Program-made: the position numbers and the translations under genes
Notes under the pieces: model-generated
What the model was told of the DNA's origin: nothing
Databases searched by the model: none
What the model saw: only the letters and a program-made list of their open reading frames with translations
In this document: positions 47,414 to 58,011 of the stretch, in pieces
Layout of the letters: every line of letters starts with the position of its first letter
How positions within the stretch are numbered: the first letter of the stretch is position 1
Origin: Solibacillus sp. FSL R7-0668
GTDB lineage: Bacteria > Bacillota > Bacilli > Bacillales_A > Planococcaceae
DNA length: 64,000 nt
Direction: 5' to 3'
Assembly (NCBI RefSeq): GCF_038006205.1
Contig: NZ_JBBOUU010000001.1
Coordinates: 3,164,001-3,228,000, forward strand

Positions 47414-48895
47414 TTATTCTGTAGAAACCGTTGATGGAACGCTAATTGGTTCTGCTTCCACATCAATTTCCCAACTGCGCCCCGTTGTAATTCCTAAATA
47501 GTCTTCATCACTTGGATTGATAATTTCAGCTTGTGGATATTTTTTGAACCACCAATACTTTGCTAATATAAAGTAAATGACCGCCCCTACAAAAAAGCCG
47601 ATTAATGAAGAATACGCTGGCCAGATATTTGCGATTAACCCACCAATAATCCAAGCAATAATCCCTGCTAAATTTACACCTTTTAAATAACGATATTGCC
47701 CATTCGTTTCATATAAGTCATTTACATTCACACGACGTTTTCGAAGTAAATAATAATCCGCAAATAAAATACCGACAATAGAAGATAAAATTCCACCAAC
47801 AATTAGGAGCACGCTATTTAAAATATCGAACAAGCTCCATGGTTGAACAATCGTACCAACAATCCCTGCAATTATTACCCCTACCCAGAAAGGCACTTTT
47901 GGTCCTCCGATATTCGAAAAGATGGTCGCTGCTGGAATGACGTTCGCAGAAGTATTTGTCGACCATTGTGCTAAGACAATCATCGATAATAGCATAACAA
48001 GTACAACCCCACCTGCCGCTTGTTGAAGGGCATTAATTGGATCACCGGAACCTACCGACATATAACATACCGCGCCGATAACAACCATTAGCGTATTAAA
48101 AATAGGTTGAATAACAAGAGAACCTAATAATTGCGCTTTATTTCGTTTGAACCAGTTACGCTCATTTTTCGGCGCTTTAAGGTGGCGAGATAATGTGGGC
48201 ATATCAGCAGCCAGTGTCGCCCAGAAGCCCATAACCGCCGTCGCAATGACCATAAATGCGGTAAATTGTTCAAAGCCTGTTTGCGGAGCTTCCACCCAAG
48301 ACCATACTGCCTTCCCTTGCGCCTTTGCTTCAGCAGATAATTGTAAATACATCCAAATCGAGATGAAGATAATGATTGGCGCTGCGAAATCTGCAAAGCG
48401 CTCGATTGACTTAATCCCCAATGACACATTTAGCAATTGTAGCCCGGCAAATACGATGAAGCACACAAACCAATTGTCAAAGCCTACTAAAATATTTAAA
48501 ATTCCATTGATTGCCGCTGCTCCAAAATACGTATTAATCCCAAACCAACAAGAAGCAGTAAATGCACGGGCAAATGATGGGAAATGAGTCCCAATCGTCC
48601 CAAATGGCGCCCGCATATAAACTGGAAACGATAAGCCATGCTCTACACCGATATCACCGATAATCACCATAAATATTCCGATCAATATAGAACCAACCAA
48701 TGTCGCCAGTATTAGCAAAGGCATACTCAAGTTAATAATGCCTCCAGCACCAATTGCGAAGGCAGCTAAAACAATGGCCATTCCCACCCAAATTACGCCA
48801 AATCCTACCATCCCAATACTACGATTTTCATATTTAATCGGTAGTAAATCAGGGGACTTTAAATAATTGTCACTTGAATTTTTGGATTTTGACAT
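47414..48895 (-). CDS. NCS1 family nucleobase:cation symporter
   Basis: A 493-residue membrane protein with about twelve helices and an N-terminal LLPIKYENRSIGMVGFGVIWVGM segment like that of NCS1 permeases for uracil, cytosine, allantoin or hydantoin. FPVYMRAPFGTIGTHFPSFARAFTASCWFGINTYFGA matches the family core. The start at 48895 follows GGGGTG. As the last gene of the hydA-preT-preA group it most likely imports uracil or thymine. Confidence 0.9.
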   Translation of the reverse strand: MSKSKNSSDNYLKSPDLLPIKYENRSIGMVGFGVIWVGMAIVLAAFAIGAGGIINLSMPLLILATLVGSILIGIFMVIIGDIGVEHGLSFPVYMRAPFGTIGTHFPSFARAFTASCWFGINTYFGAAAINGILNILVGFDNWFVCFIVFAGLQLLNVSLGIKSIERFADFAAPIIIFISIWMYLQLSAEAKAQGKAVWSWVEAPQTGFEQFTAFMVIATAVMGFWATLAADMPTLSRHLKAPKNERNWFKRNKAQLLGSLVIQPIFNTLMVVIGAVCYMSVGSGDPINALQQAAGGVVLVMLLSMIVLAQWSTNTSANVIPAATIFSNIGGPKVPFWVGVIIAGIVGTIVQPWSLFDILNSVLLIVGGILSSIVGILFADYYLLRKRRVNVNDLYETNGQYRYLKGVNLAGIIAWIIGGLIANIWPAYSSLIGFFVGAVIYFILAKYWWFKKYPQAEIINPSDEDYLGITTGRSWEIDVEAEPISVPSTVSTE

Positions 48896-48932
48896 ACGAC
48901 ACCCCATCTTTAATTAGATTTCACAAAACGAA

Positions 48933-50216
48933 TTAACGGACAACATTTGAATTATTTGCGCTGAAACCTGCAAGTAATGATTGTCTTTCATTCCATGTCA
49001 TAGGTGCTTGGGTATGCGGCAATTCCTTCATCGTAATTGCCCCCTCTGCCGGACAAACGATGGAGCATAAATTACAGCCCACGCAGTCCTCTTCTCGAAC
49101 CTTTAGCATTGGACGCCCATTTTCCGAATACAAGTCGATGCATTGATGAGAAGTATCTTCGCAAGCTATATGACATTTATTGCAATTAATACAGATGTCA
49201 TTATTAATTTCTGCGACTACCTTGTAATTTAAGTCTAAATCCCCCCAATCAGAATATTTCGGAACCGTCTTTCCAACTAAATCCATTACTGAAGCTAAGC
49301 CTTTATCATCTAGATAATTACTTAAGCCATCAATCATATCTTCCACAATACTAAATCCATGATGCATGGCCGCTGTACAAATTTGCACGCTTGTAGAACC
49401 CATCAATATAAACTCCGCTGCATCTTGCCAATTCGATATGCCACCAATGCCTGAAATCGGCACGTTGATAAACGGGTTTCTAGCACATTCCCCGACCATA
49501 TTTAGTGCAATCGGTTTAACAGCCGGGCCACAATAGCCACCGTGCGCCCCTTTATTTCCGACATGTGGGATTGTGTTCCAAGAGTTTAAATCCACTCCAG
49601 CTAAACTATTAATCGTATTAATCATACTTATGGCGTCTGCACCACCACGAACTGCCGCTTCTGCTGTTACCGTAATATCTGTAATATTTGGTGTTAATTT
49701 CACGATTACCGGTACTTCCGCATATTCCTTTGCCCAATACGTTTGCTTTTCTACAAGCTCTGGCACCTGCCCTGAAGCAGCACCCATTCCACGTTCTGCC
49801 ATTCCATGTGGGCACCCAAAATTCAATTCAAAGCCATCGACGCCGACATCCTGTACTTTCTTCACGATTTCATGCCATTTTTCGGCCTTTGGTTCCACCA
49901 TTAACGACGCAATAATCGCATGATTCGGAAATCGTTTCTTTGTTTCATAAATTTCTTTTAAATTCACTTCTAAGGGACGGTCTGTAATTAACTCAATATT
50001 GTTAAAGCCTGCCACCTTTTGTCCATTAAAACTAACCGCTGCAAAACGGGATGAAACGTTTAAGATTGGATCACCTAATGTTTTCCATACCGCGCCACCC
50101 CAGCCTGCCTCAAACGCCCTTTGCACCTGGTAGCCTGAGTTCGTTGGTGGTGCGGATGCTAGCCAAAATGGATTCGGTGACTTAATACCTGCGAAATTAA
50201 TCGATAAATCTGCCAT
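48933..50216 (-). CDS. preA: NAD-dependent dihydropyrimidine dehydrogenase subunit PreA
   Basis: A 427-residue FMN enzyme that reduces uracil and thymine to the 5,6-dihydro forms. The N-terminal barrel (~1-320) is dihydroorotate-dehydrogenase-like: FAGIKSPNPFWLASAPPT, FELNFGCPHGMAERGMGAASG, VIVKLTPNITDI. Two 4Fe-4S clusters sit at the C-terminus (CINCNKCHIACEDTSHQC and CVGCNLCSIVCPAEGAI). It follows preT by 11 bases. Confidence 0.96.
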   Translation of the reverse strand: MADLSINFAGIKSPNPFWLASAPPTNSGYQVQRAFEAGWGGAVWKTLGDPILNVSSRFAAVSFNGQKVAGFNNIELITDRPLEVNLKEIYETKKRFPNHAIIASLMVEPKAEKWHEIVKKVQDVGVDGFELNFGCPHGMAERGMGAASGQVPELVEKQTYWAKEYAEVPVIVKLTPNITDITVTAEAAVRGGADAISMINTINSLAGVDLNSWNTIPHVGNKGAHGGYCGPAVKPIALNMVGECARNPFINVPISGIGGISNWQDAAEFILMGSTSVQICTAAMHHGFSIVEDMIDGLSNYLDDKGLASVMDLVGKTVPKYSDWGDLDLNYKVVAEINNDICINCNKCHIACEDTSHQCIDLYSENGRPMLKVREEDCVGCNLCSIVCPAEGAITMKELPHTQAPMTWNERQSLLAGFSANNSNVVR

Positions 50217-50227
50217 TTGTATACCCC

Positions 50228-51571
50228 CTATGCAATTTCTGATTTTGCGTTCAGTTCATTATGAATGACGTATGCCGAATCTTTTCCTTGCTGTGCCGCG
50301 GATACGACCGTTGCTTCTCCATAGCCATTGCCGTAAATCACGTCACCACAAGCATAAATTTTCGGATTCGATGTTTTTAAACTATTCATGTCTACATCAA
50401 TCACACCACGCGTATGCGCTAATCCTAAATGCTCAATCAGCTCATAATGCTTCGTTTGACCAATCGCTCGAATGACTGCATCCGTTTCAATGACAAATTC
50501 AGAGTTCGGAATTTCCGTTAACTTTCCTTTTCCATTTTCAATATCCGTTAACTTCATTTTTACACATTCTATCCCAATGACTTGACCGTTTTCATTGCCA
50601 ATAATTCGTTTAGGTAATGATAACCATCTGAATTCCACGCCGTCCTGCTTGGCAAATTCATATTCAAAATCATAGGCCGTCATTTCTTTTGACGTACGTC
50701 GGTAAACAATTTGCACTTGCTCTGCGCCTAAACGGACCGAGCAAGTTGCAGCATCGATTGCTGTATTTCCAGCACCAATGACAACTACTTTTTTCCCTAC
50801 TACCTTATCCGTAAATATTGCCTTCGATTCTTTCACAAAATCAATCGCATCATATACGCCCTCTAAGTTTTCACCTTCAATACCTAGCATCGGTACTTTC
50901 CCCATCCCAACCGCTACGATAATGCGATCAAAATTGGCAAGGAGCTCATCTACGAGCACGTCTTCTCCTATTTTTGTGCTTGTTTTTATTTCCACACCTA
51001 AGTTTTGGACTTGCTGCACTTCCCACTCTACGACATCCTGTGGTAAACGGAAGGAAACGATTCCGTAGTAATTTAATCCCCCTGCTTTTTCATCTGCTTC
51101 GTAAATCGTTATGGCATAGCCTAATAACGCCAATTCTCGCGCGGCAGATAATCCTGCTGGGCCACTTCCAATAATCGCTATTTTCTTACCATTCGCCGGC
51201 TGTGGTGTGAATAGTTTCACACCCGATTCACGTAACCAATCGGTTGCATAGCGTTGCAAATGACCAATTTGAATGGGTTTTTCCTCACTATTTAATACAC
51301 AAGCTCCCTCACAAAGCTCGATTGTGGGACAAACCCGCGCACAACTGGCACCTACAGGATTTGACTCCATAATGACACGCGCAGAGCCCTTCATATTATT
51401 CGAAGCAATTTTCTTTATAAAGCTTGGGATATTAATGCTCGTTGGACAGGCTTGAATACAAGGCGCATCGTAGCAATATAAACAGCGATTTGCTTCAACC
51501 GTTGCCGTATACGTTGTTAAACCACCAAACATTTCTTCAAAGTTTTTGGATAAATCAGTACTCATTTTCAT
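50228..51571 (-). CDS. preT: NAD-dependent dihydropyrimidine dehydrogenase subunit PreT
   Basis: A 447-residue flavoprotein subunit that passes electrons from NADH to PreA. N-terminal cysteine clusters (CLYCYDAPCIQACPTSINI, CARVCPTIELCEGACV) resemble glutamate synthase small subunit. FAD and NAD loops are IIGSGPAGLSAAREL near 131 and VVIGAGNTAIDAATC near 268; the end GDVIYGNGYGEATVVSAAQQG is typical. It lies 53 bases downstream of hydA. Confidence 0.95.
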   Translation of the reverse strand: MKMSTDLSKNFEEMFGGLTTYTATVEANRCLYCYDAPCIQACPTSINIPSFIKKIASNNMKGSARVIMESNPVGASCARVCPTIELCEGACVLNSEEKPIQIGHLQRYATDWLRESGVKLFTPQPANGKKIAIIGSGPAGLSAARELALLGYAITIYEADEKAGGLNYYGIVSFRLPQDVVEWEVQQVQNLGVEIKTSTKIGEDVLVDELLANFDRIIVAVGMGKVPMLGIEGENLEGVYDAIDFVKESKAIFTDKVVGKKVVVIGAGNTAIDAATCSVRLGAEQVQIVYRRTSKEMTAYDFEYEFAKQDGVEFRWLSLPKRIIGNENGQVIGIECVKMKLTDIENGKGKLTEIPNSEFVIETDAVIRAIGQTKHYELIEHLGLAHTRGVIDVDMNSLKTSNPKIYACGDVIYGNGYGEATVVSAAQQGKDSAYVIHNELNAKSEIA

Positions 51572-51624
51572 AACAATCCTCTCTCCAGTGTGATTTGTTA
51601 TTACTTGTCTAGTAGAATCAATAC

Positions 51625-53022
51625 CTATGAAGATACTTTTGTTGTGTTCTTTACTTCTCGTCGGATGTACTTGCCACTTCCAAGCTTCCCTACGAATTTT
51701 TTCTCTTTAATGACGTATTCCCCACGCACTAAAACACTGATTGGTTCACCTGTTACTTCAAGCCCTTCAAATGCGTTATAATCCACATTCATATGATGGG
51801 TTTCCGCTGAAATCGTACGCTTTACAGTTGGATCAAATAAAACAATATCCGCATCTGAGCCAATCGCAATCGTGCCCTTTTGCGGGAATAGGCCAAAAAT
51901 CTTTGCCGACTGTGTAGCAATCATATCGACAAATTCATTGATGGTAATTCGCCCTTTTTCTACACCTTCCGAATATAATACCGAGAAGCGATCCTCTATA
52001 AACGGCCCGCCATTTGGAATCTTTGAAAAGTCATCTTTTCCTAATGATTTTTTGCCATTAAAGCTGAATGAACATTGATCTGAACCAATTGTTTGTAATT
52101 GCTTCGCCTTCAATGCATTCCATAATACTTCCTGATGCGCTTTCGGGCGTAAAGGTGGTGACCATACATACTTAGCCCCTTCAAAATCTGGCTTCGCTAA
52201 TGCGGATTGATCCAATACTAAATAAGGTGGGCATGTTTCACCTAAGACATTGTAGCCTTTATTGCGCGCTGCAATAATTTCATCGACTGCTTCTTTACAT
52301 GTAACATGTACAACATACAATTGTGCTCCCGCTAAATTAGCAAGCTCAATCGCACGTTTTGTCGCCTCTCCCTCGACTTCTGGCGGACGTGTTAATGCAT
52401 GGTAAATTGGCTCCGTATTGCCCTTCGCCTTTGCCTCTTCTACGAGCTCATCAATAACTGACCCATTTTCACAATGCACCATCACCGTTGCCCCTAGCTC
52501 TTTTCCAACTTTAAAGGCTTGGAATAATGTACGATCTGTTGCCTGAAATTCCTTGGCATACGCTAAAAATACCTTGATGGAGTTAATGCCACCTCGTTCT
52601 AGCGCCTCCGGTAATTCCTTTAAACGTTGCTCATTTAAATCACCAATCATTAGATGGAAGCCGTAGTCAATAACCGCCTTGTCTTTTGATTTGCTATGCC
52701 ATGTATCAATGGCATCCATTAAAGTAGGAGAACCCGCACTAATACAGAAGTCAATAATGGTCGTCGTTCCCCCATAGGCTGCTGCAATTGTCCCCGACGC
52801 CCAATCATCATCGGTAACGGTATTATTAAAAGGCATGTCTAAATGGGTATGCGGGTCAATGCCACCCGGAAAAATAAACTTTCCTGATGCATCCACAATT
52901 TCCGCATCTGCTGCTTGAATGCTCGGCGCAATTTGCGTAATCACCCCGCCCTCAATCAATAAATCTGCTTTATACGTATCAGCAGCCGTTACAATCGTTC
53001 CTCCAGTGACAATCTTCTTCAT
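51625..53022 (-). CDS. hydA: Dihydropyrimidinase
   Basis: A 465-residue amidohydrolase opening dihydrouracil to N-carbamoyl-beta-alanine. Metal ligands His58 and His60 in GGIDPHTHLDMPF, the carboxylated Lys in GGINSIKVFLAYAKEF near 150, His in VMVHCENG, His in YVVHVTC and Asp in TIGSDQCSF are visible. GGAGGAG precedes the ATG. It leads the hydA-preT-preA-permease operon; pathway context supports dihydropyrimidine rather than another hydantoin as substrate. Confidence 0.95.
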   Translation of the reverse strand: MKKIVTGGTIVTAADTYKADLLIEGGVITQIAPSIQAADAEIVDASGKFIFPGGIDPHTHLDMPFNNTVTDDDWASGTIAAAYGGTTTIIDFCISAGSPTLMDAIDTWHSKSKDKAVIDYGFHLMIGDLNEQRLKELPEALERGGINSIKVFLAYAKEFQATDRTLFQAFKVGKELGATVMVHCENGSVIDELVEEAKAKGNTEPIYHALTRPPEVEGEATKRAIELANLAGAQLYVVHVTCKEAVDEIIAARNKGYNVLGETCPPYLVLDQSALAKPDFEGAKYVWSPPLRPKAHQEVLWNALKAKQLQTIGSDQCSFSFNGKKSLGKDDFSKIPNGGPFIEDRFSVLYSEGVEKGRITINEFVDMIATQSAKIFGLFPQKGTIAIGSDADIVLFDPTVKRTISAETHHMNVDYNAFEGLEVTGEPISVLVRGEYVIKEKKFVGKLGSGKYIRREVKNTTKVSS

Positions 53023-53377
53023 AATTTCTCCTCCCGTTTCCTAAAATTATTTAGCAAAAACTCTCTTTTAAAATTGATACAATAGCATAATACAAAATTT
53101 TCCGACTATTAAAGGCGTATTTATTCTATTCTATTTACTTATGAAAAAAGTTTCGATAATATCCATATGTCGATAAAATTGAGGTAAATGAATGTGCAAA
53201 TAACTTATGTGGAAAAGCGTACTACCAAACTATTTTTAGTAAATACAATTTCATAGAATGTGGGAATGTTGATTGGTATTTTTGGAATATTATTCATTTT
53301 ATAAAATGAATGATTGCATTTTAATATACATTGCGTAAGGTGTTTTATACAAAATTGTGGACAAATTGTAAAAATCA
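53023..53377. promoter_or_regulatory. Upstream region of the hydA operon with a 20-bp palindrome
   Basis: The gap must contain the hydA promoter. A perfect 20-base palindrome, ATTCATTTTATAAAATGAAT, lies at 53292-53311, and a pair of direct TCGATAA words lies near 53152-53177. On the minus strand a TATTAT element with upstream TTTAAT is near 53090. No gene is present. The palindrome is a candidate operator, but AT richness makes chance possible. Confidence 0.5.
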
Positions 53378-53437
53378 CAAAAACAAAGGAGCCATTTCAA
53401 TATTACTTATTCACAATGTAATAAAGCATGCTCCTTG
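53378..53437 (-). terminator. Terminator after mmsA
   Basis: On the minus strand AAGGAGC and GCTCCTT, with inner ATTAC/GTAAT pairing, are followed by TGTTTTTG. It lies 15 bases after the mmsA stop. Confidence 0.75.
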
Positions 53438-53451
53438 TTTTATCCGTCTAT

Positions 53452-54969
53452 TTAGTTATTGCTAGGGAAGGCAAAGGTAGACTCTATTTTTTCTGTTACT
53501 TCAAGCCAGCGCTCTGAAATCGTCTTCGTCTTTGTGAAGAAGCGGGCTTGATCTGGTCCAAACATATGACCTTCACCGAATCGAGAGCCTTTAAATCCAG
53601 CAAAGTTATGATAACCTACTGGAATTGGAATTGGGACATTCACGCCAACCATTCCTACATCAATTTCGGTTGTAAACTTGCGTGCAGCTGCACCGTCATT
53701 CGTAAAGATTGTGACACCATTTGCGAGTTCCTGCGAGTTAATGACAGCAATTGCTTCTGCCAACGAGGCTACGCGCACCACATTTCGAGCGGGACCGAAT
53801 ACTTCCAATTCGAAAATATCCATATCGGTTGTAATATTATCTAATAATGTAGGGCCGACAAAATAACCATTTGCATTTTCCGCCATGTTTAATGTACGCC
53901 CATCATTGACAACCGTTGCCCCTTGCTGCTCCGCACGATCAATCGCTTTTAAAATCCCCTCTTTGGATTCTTTTGAAATGACCGGTCCAAAATCTGTTCC
54001 TTCTTCGGTATAACTGCCGACTTTCAATCGACTAATTTTGTCTTTTAAAATCGCTACTAATTTATTTGCAGTTTCTTCACCAACCGGCATAATTGTCGAA
54101 ATGGCCATACAGCGTTGAGAAGCTGCTCCATAGGCTGCCCCAATAAATGCGTTAGCTACTTGCTCTAAATCTGCATCGGGCATGACGACCATATTGTTTT
54201 TACCACCGCCAAGTGCGGTTACACGCTTTCCATATTTCGCACCAGTCTCGTAAATATATTTTGCTACCGGTGTTGAACCTACAAAGGAAATGGCTTGCAC
54301 AGCTGGGTTTTCTAATAGCTCATTGACGGCCTCTTTACTCCCATTAATCACTGTCCAAATACCATCTGGTAAGCCTGCCTTTTTCCATAATTCACTGACA
54401 AATAATGCAGTCATCGGCACTTTTTCAGATGCCTTTAAAATAACGGCATTTCCAACAGCTACAGCCATTGAAGTTTGCGCTAACGGAACCATAATTGGAA
54501 AGTTAAATGGTGAAATCGCCGCAACAACCCCTAAAGGATATTTTGCCGAGTAGGAATTAATTTGACCGCCAACATTAACCGAATACTCCCCTTTCATTAA
54601 GTGAGGCGCTCCAATCGCTAAATCAACGGATTCCAATCCACGAATAATTTCACCACGCGCATCTTCTAATGTTTTTCCGCTTTCTGTGCATATAATATTC
54701 AGTAATTGCTCGATATTTTCTGTTAGGAGCTGACGAAAACGCATGATGACTTCTACACGCTTTGCAACGGCTACATCACGCCATGCTGGAAATGCCGCTT
54801 TAGCCGCAGCAATGGCCTCACTTGTTTCCTCAGCAGTTGCAAGTGGTACCTCTGCAATCACTTCACCCGTTGATGGATTGTAGACATTGGCATAATGACC
54901 GCTTTTCCCTTCTACTAATTGCCCATTAATAAAATGCGTTAATTTTTTTACTGAAACCGCTTCTGTCAT
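53452..54969 (-). CDS. mmsA: CoA-acylating methylmalonate/malonate-semialdehyde dehydrogenase
   Basis: A 505-residue aldehyde dehydrogenase of the MmsA/IolA type. NAD-site SPFNFPIMVPL near 153-163, the type-specific ALGGGKNNMVVMPDA near 252-266, and catalytic Cys287 in AASQRCMAIS distinguish it from ordinary aldehyde dehydrogenases. It turns malonate semialdehyde and CoA into acetyl-CoA and CO2, the last step of uracil/beta-alanine breakdown. It starts 17 bases after the aminotransferase gene. Confidence 0.93.
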   Translation of the reverse strand: MTEAVSVKKLTHFINGQLVEGKSGHYANVYNPSTGEVIAEVPLATAEETSEAIAAAKAAFPAWRDVAVAKRVEVIMRFRQLLTENIEQLLNIICTESGKTLEDARGEIIRGLESVDLAIGAPHLMKGEYSVNVGGQINSYSAKYPLGVVAAISPFNFPIMVPLAQTSMAVAVGNAVILKASEKVPMTALFVSELWKKAGLPDGIWTVINGSKEAVNELLENPAVQAISFVGSTPVAKYIYETGAKYGKRVTALGGGKNNMVVMPDADLEQVANAFIGAAYGAASQRCMAISTIMPVGEETANKLVAILKDKISRLKVGSYTEEGTDFGPVISKESKEGILKAIDRAEQQGATVVNDGRTLNMAENANGYFVGPTLLDNITTDMDIFELEVFGPARNVVRVASLAEAIAVINSQELANGVTIFTNDGAAARKFTTEIDVGMVGVNVPIPIPVGYHNFAGFKGSRFGEGHMFGPDQARFFTKTKTISERWLEVTEKIESTFAFPSNN

Positions 54970-54986
54970 ATGAGAAATTCCTCCCT

Positions 54987-56342
54987 TTACTTAATGCTAT
55001 TTACAGCTTCGATCACTGTGTTGGCAATAAAATTCATTTCTTCAAACGTAATTGAAAGTGGTGGTGATAAGGTTAATACATTATTGAAATCGGCAACTGT
55101 CACACCATTTTTTCCAATTATTAAGCCCTTTCCCTTACAATAAGCAATGACGGCATTTACTTTATGAATAGTTAATGGTTTTTTTGTCGCCTTATCTTCC
55201 ACAAGCTCAATTCCTACTAATAAGCCCTTCCCGCGAATATCCCCAACATATGGATGTTCCTGTAAATTAGCCTGTAAGCATTGCATCAGCTCTGTACCTA
55301 GCTTTACAGATTGCTCAAATAAATGTTCACGTTCCATAATTTCGATATTTTTTAAAGCAACTGAGCATGCCACTGGTGAGCCGCCAAATGTATTGACATG
55401 ACGCAAAAACTCGTAGTCTCCATTGCTAGCGAATTGTTCATAGATTTCACGACGTACAGCTGTAGCAGATAATGGCATATAGGCACTCGTCAGCCCTTTA
55501 GCCATCGTCACGATATCTGGTTGAATATCGTAATTTTGGAAGCCAAAAGCCTTACCTGTACGGCCAAAGCCACAAATGACTTCATCAACAATGAGTAATG
55601 TACCGTGCTTTTCGCAGACTTCTTTTACACCTTTTAAGTAAGCATCATTCGGGACAATGACACCGCCACCCGTAATGATTGGCTCCATAATAACGGCAGC
55701 CACTGTTTCCGGCATTTCCCACGTTATCGTTTGATCGATTGTCTGGACACTTGGTAATGTCGTTGGATCATTATTTTGCACTTCTTCAGGATGTCGATAT
55801 TGATCGGGTGGCGCAACATGTAGGAAGCCCGGTGCAAGTGGCTCATATTTATATTTTCGTTGCGCTTGCCCTGTTGCTGCAAGTGAGCCCATTGTATTGC
55901 CGTGGTATGCCCGGTAACGAGCGATAATCTTATAACGATGGGTTTCCCCTTTTTGCTGGTAATATTGACGTGCGATTTTAAATGCTACTTCATTGGCCTC
56001 CGAACCGCTATTCGAATAAAAGACAACATAGTCATTGCCTAATAATTCACTAATTTTTTGACTTAATAAAATGGACGGCGTGTGCCCATAAGAAAGGGGT
56101 GTATAGGAGTTTTTAAGCATCTGTTCGTATGCTACTTCTGCCATTTCCTTACGCCCATACCCAATATTTGTACACCAAAGTCCTGCCATCGCATCTAAAT
56201 ATTTATTGCCATCAATATCTGTCAACCAAGCACCATTGGCTTGCTCGACAATGAAGGTTGCTTCAGGATTATAAGGTTTCATCGAATGCCAGACATATTT
56301 TTCATCATTTGCTTTCCAGTTATACTCAACTGATTGACTCAT
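54987..56342 (-). CDS. Class III aminotransferase, probable beta-alanine:pyruvate/2-oxoglutarate
   Basis: A 451-residue pyridoxal-phosphate enzyme. The start at 56342 (MSQSVEYNWK) is fixed by AGGAGGG; the open frame extends upstream without support. SNSGSEANEVAFKIARQYY near 110-128, LLIVDEVICGFGRTGK (Asp253) and the PLP lysine Lys282 in MAKGLTSAYMPL define the omega-transaminase family. Between pucR and mmsA, in a cluster that produces beta-alanine, it most likely yields malonate semialdehyde. The amino acceptor is not evident. Confidence 0.9.
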   Translation of the reverse strand: MSQSVEYNWKANDEKYVWHSMKPYNPEATFIVEQANGAWLTDIDGNKYLDAMAGLWCTNIGYGRKEMAEVAYEQMLKNSYTPLSYGHTPSILLSQKISELLGNDYVVFYSNSGSEANEVAFKIARQYYQQKGETHRYKIIARYRAYHGNTMGSLAATGQAQRKYKYEPLAPGFLHVAPPDQYRHPEEVQNNDPTTLPSVQTIDQTITWEMPETVAAVIMEPIITGGGVIVPNDAYLKGVKEVCEKHGTLLIVDEVICGFGRTGKAFGFQNYDIQPDIVTMAKGLTSAYMPLSATAVRREIYEQFASNGDYEFLRHVNTFGGSPVACSVALKNIEIMEREHLFEQSVKLGTELMQCLQANLQEHPYVGDIRGKGLLVGIELVEDKATKKPLTIHKVNAVIAYCKGKGLIIGKNGVTVADFNNVLTLSPPLSITFEEMNFIANTVIEAVNSIK

Positions 56343-56449
56343 GAACATCCCTCCTAAATTTCTAAACGTATATTCATTTTCGCTTATTCCATTTAGGAGG
56401 GCACTATACATTGTGTAAAACAATTATTTCCTCGCATTTCACATTTAGC

Positions 56450-57985
56450 TCATTCTTTCGTTCCAACAAACGTTTGCTTTGTCATCAATAGCATCATTTC
56501 AAGGCATAAACGATTTTCATAGTTCATAAAATCACTGCCAATAATTTGTTCAATTTTTTCAAGGCGATGATACAGCGTTTGGCGCACGATAAATAATTTT
56601 TCAGCCGTCTCCTTTTTTAACCCATGACATTGTAAATACATATTTAAGGTTTGGATTAGATTACTATTATGCTTGCGATCATACCGTCGTAGCTTTTCTA
56701 CTTTTTCATTGGCCATATGCATCAGTATGGAATTATTTTGTAATACCTTCACCATATGATAAAGTGTCAGGTCATCATAAAAATAAGAGAGCTTCATATT
56801 TTTCATCCGTATTTGTAAGGCATCCTGTGCTGTTTGATAGCTTTCCGTTAGCTCATTATAGTTGTACACATATTTTCCTACCGCAATTAAAGTATCAAGC
56901 CGATATTGATTAATAATTTCATTCATTGCACGTTTCATACGTTCCTTATACGTATTTTCTTGCAATAAATCACTTAGTATGAAAATCAAATAATGCGACT
57001 GCTCGACAATAAATGTATAGAACCCCTCCTTTTGTAACGCCTGGCGCAAGTTCATTTTATAGCTGGTTAAATCGTTCTTAATGTTTTCCTTTCGTAGTTG
57101 ATGAATCATGACAAGCCAGCCATTTTTCGTTAAGTTATGATCGATCTCCTCTAAAAAATAGCCCATTTCCTCATCGCTATTTCGTCCTTCTAGCCATTTT
57201 TCGAAAAATTTACGATGCTCACTTTCGAGCTTTTCTTCAATATATAAATCTCTTAAAACAAATTGGGATAATGTGACGACCGTACGATCCAAAATTAAAC
57301 TATCCAAATCCGTAATCTCTCTTTTTTCCGAATAAATATAGACCGTGCCATATGCTTGATCAAATAAATTCAATTCCTTGCTAGCACGATACTTATCGCC
57401 TAAACCTAAAATGCATTCTTTTGAATTTTCAGTCTTTTTATCCGGAATGGAGAGGCTTGACCCTTTATTTACTTCAAAAAATACATTGACCTGTAAATAT
57501 TTTTGCATATATTGAAGAATTTTTACTTTGTCGGTTACTTTTAACACATAATGATTAATTTTTTGGGAGTAATCTTCTAGCTGCTTTAATACATCGTATT
57601 GATGATGAATAATGACCGTATGTAAATCCTGTGTAATTTCAACAAACGGCACAATTTCCTCAAAAACAATGATTGGGAAGCTTAATTGGTTAGCTAGCTT
57701 ACGAACACTTTCAGGTATTTCCTTTACATACATACCAAGCTCCACACAAAGCCCTGCCACATCTAAATCGCTCAATTGCTGAATAAATTGAAGAAATCCT
57801 TGCTCGTTATCCTTTAATACGACTCCAGTTGTCAGCAATAATTCATTGCCCTTTATTAATTGCCTCACATCGGTAACTTCCATGATGTGTATCCATTTAA
57901 TGACACGATTTAATCCGGTATTGCCTGCAACTACTCTGGAACATTCGAAATATTTCCGCTGTAACACTTCCTGAACCGTTAACAT
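56450..57985 (-). CDS. pucR: PucR family transcriptional regulator
   Basis: A 511-residue regulator. The N-terminal PucR sensing domain (~1-125: MLTVQEVLQRKYFECSRVVAGNTGLNRVIKW and RQLIKGNELLLTTGVVL) and a C-terminal PucR helix-turn-helix (~440-500: LIQTLNMYLQCHGLKKETAEKLFIVRQTLYHRLEKIEQIIG) are separated by a GGDEF-like CdaR linker region. Divergent from the beta-ureidopropionase gene and ahead of the aminotransferase, it is the obvious controller of pyrimidine catabolism here. The inducer is probably a pathway intermediate. Confidence 0.93.
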   Translation of the reverse strand: MLTVQEVLQRKYFECSRVVAGNTGLNRVIKWIHIMEVTDVRQLIKGNELLLTTGVVLKDNEQGFLQFIQQLSDLDVAGLCVELGMYVKEIPESVRKLANQLSFPIIVFEEIVPFVEITQDLHTVIIHHQYDVLKQLEDYSQKINHYVLKVTDKVKILQYMQKYLQVNVFFEVNKGSSLSIPDKKTENSKECILGLGDKYRASKELNLFDQAYGTVYIYSEKREITDLDSLILDRTVVTLSQFVLRDLYIEEKLESEHRKFFEKWLEGRNSDEEMGYFLEEIDHNLTKNGWLVMIHQLRKENIKNDLTSYKMNLRQALQKEGFYTFIVEQSHYLIFILSDLLQENTYKERMKRAMNEIINQYRLDTLIAVGKYVYNYNELTESYQTAQDALQIRMKNMKLSYFYDDLTLYHMVKVLQNNSILMHMANEKVEKLRRYDRKHNSNLIQTLNMYLQCHGLKKETAEKLFIVRQTLYHRLEKIEQIIGSDFMNYENRLCLEMMLLMTKQTFVGTKE

Positions 57986-58011
57986 GCATGGCCCCCCTCA
58001 TAATTAACAAA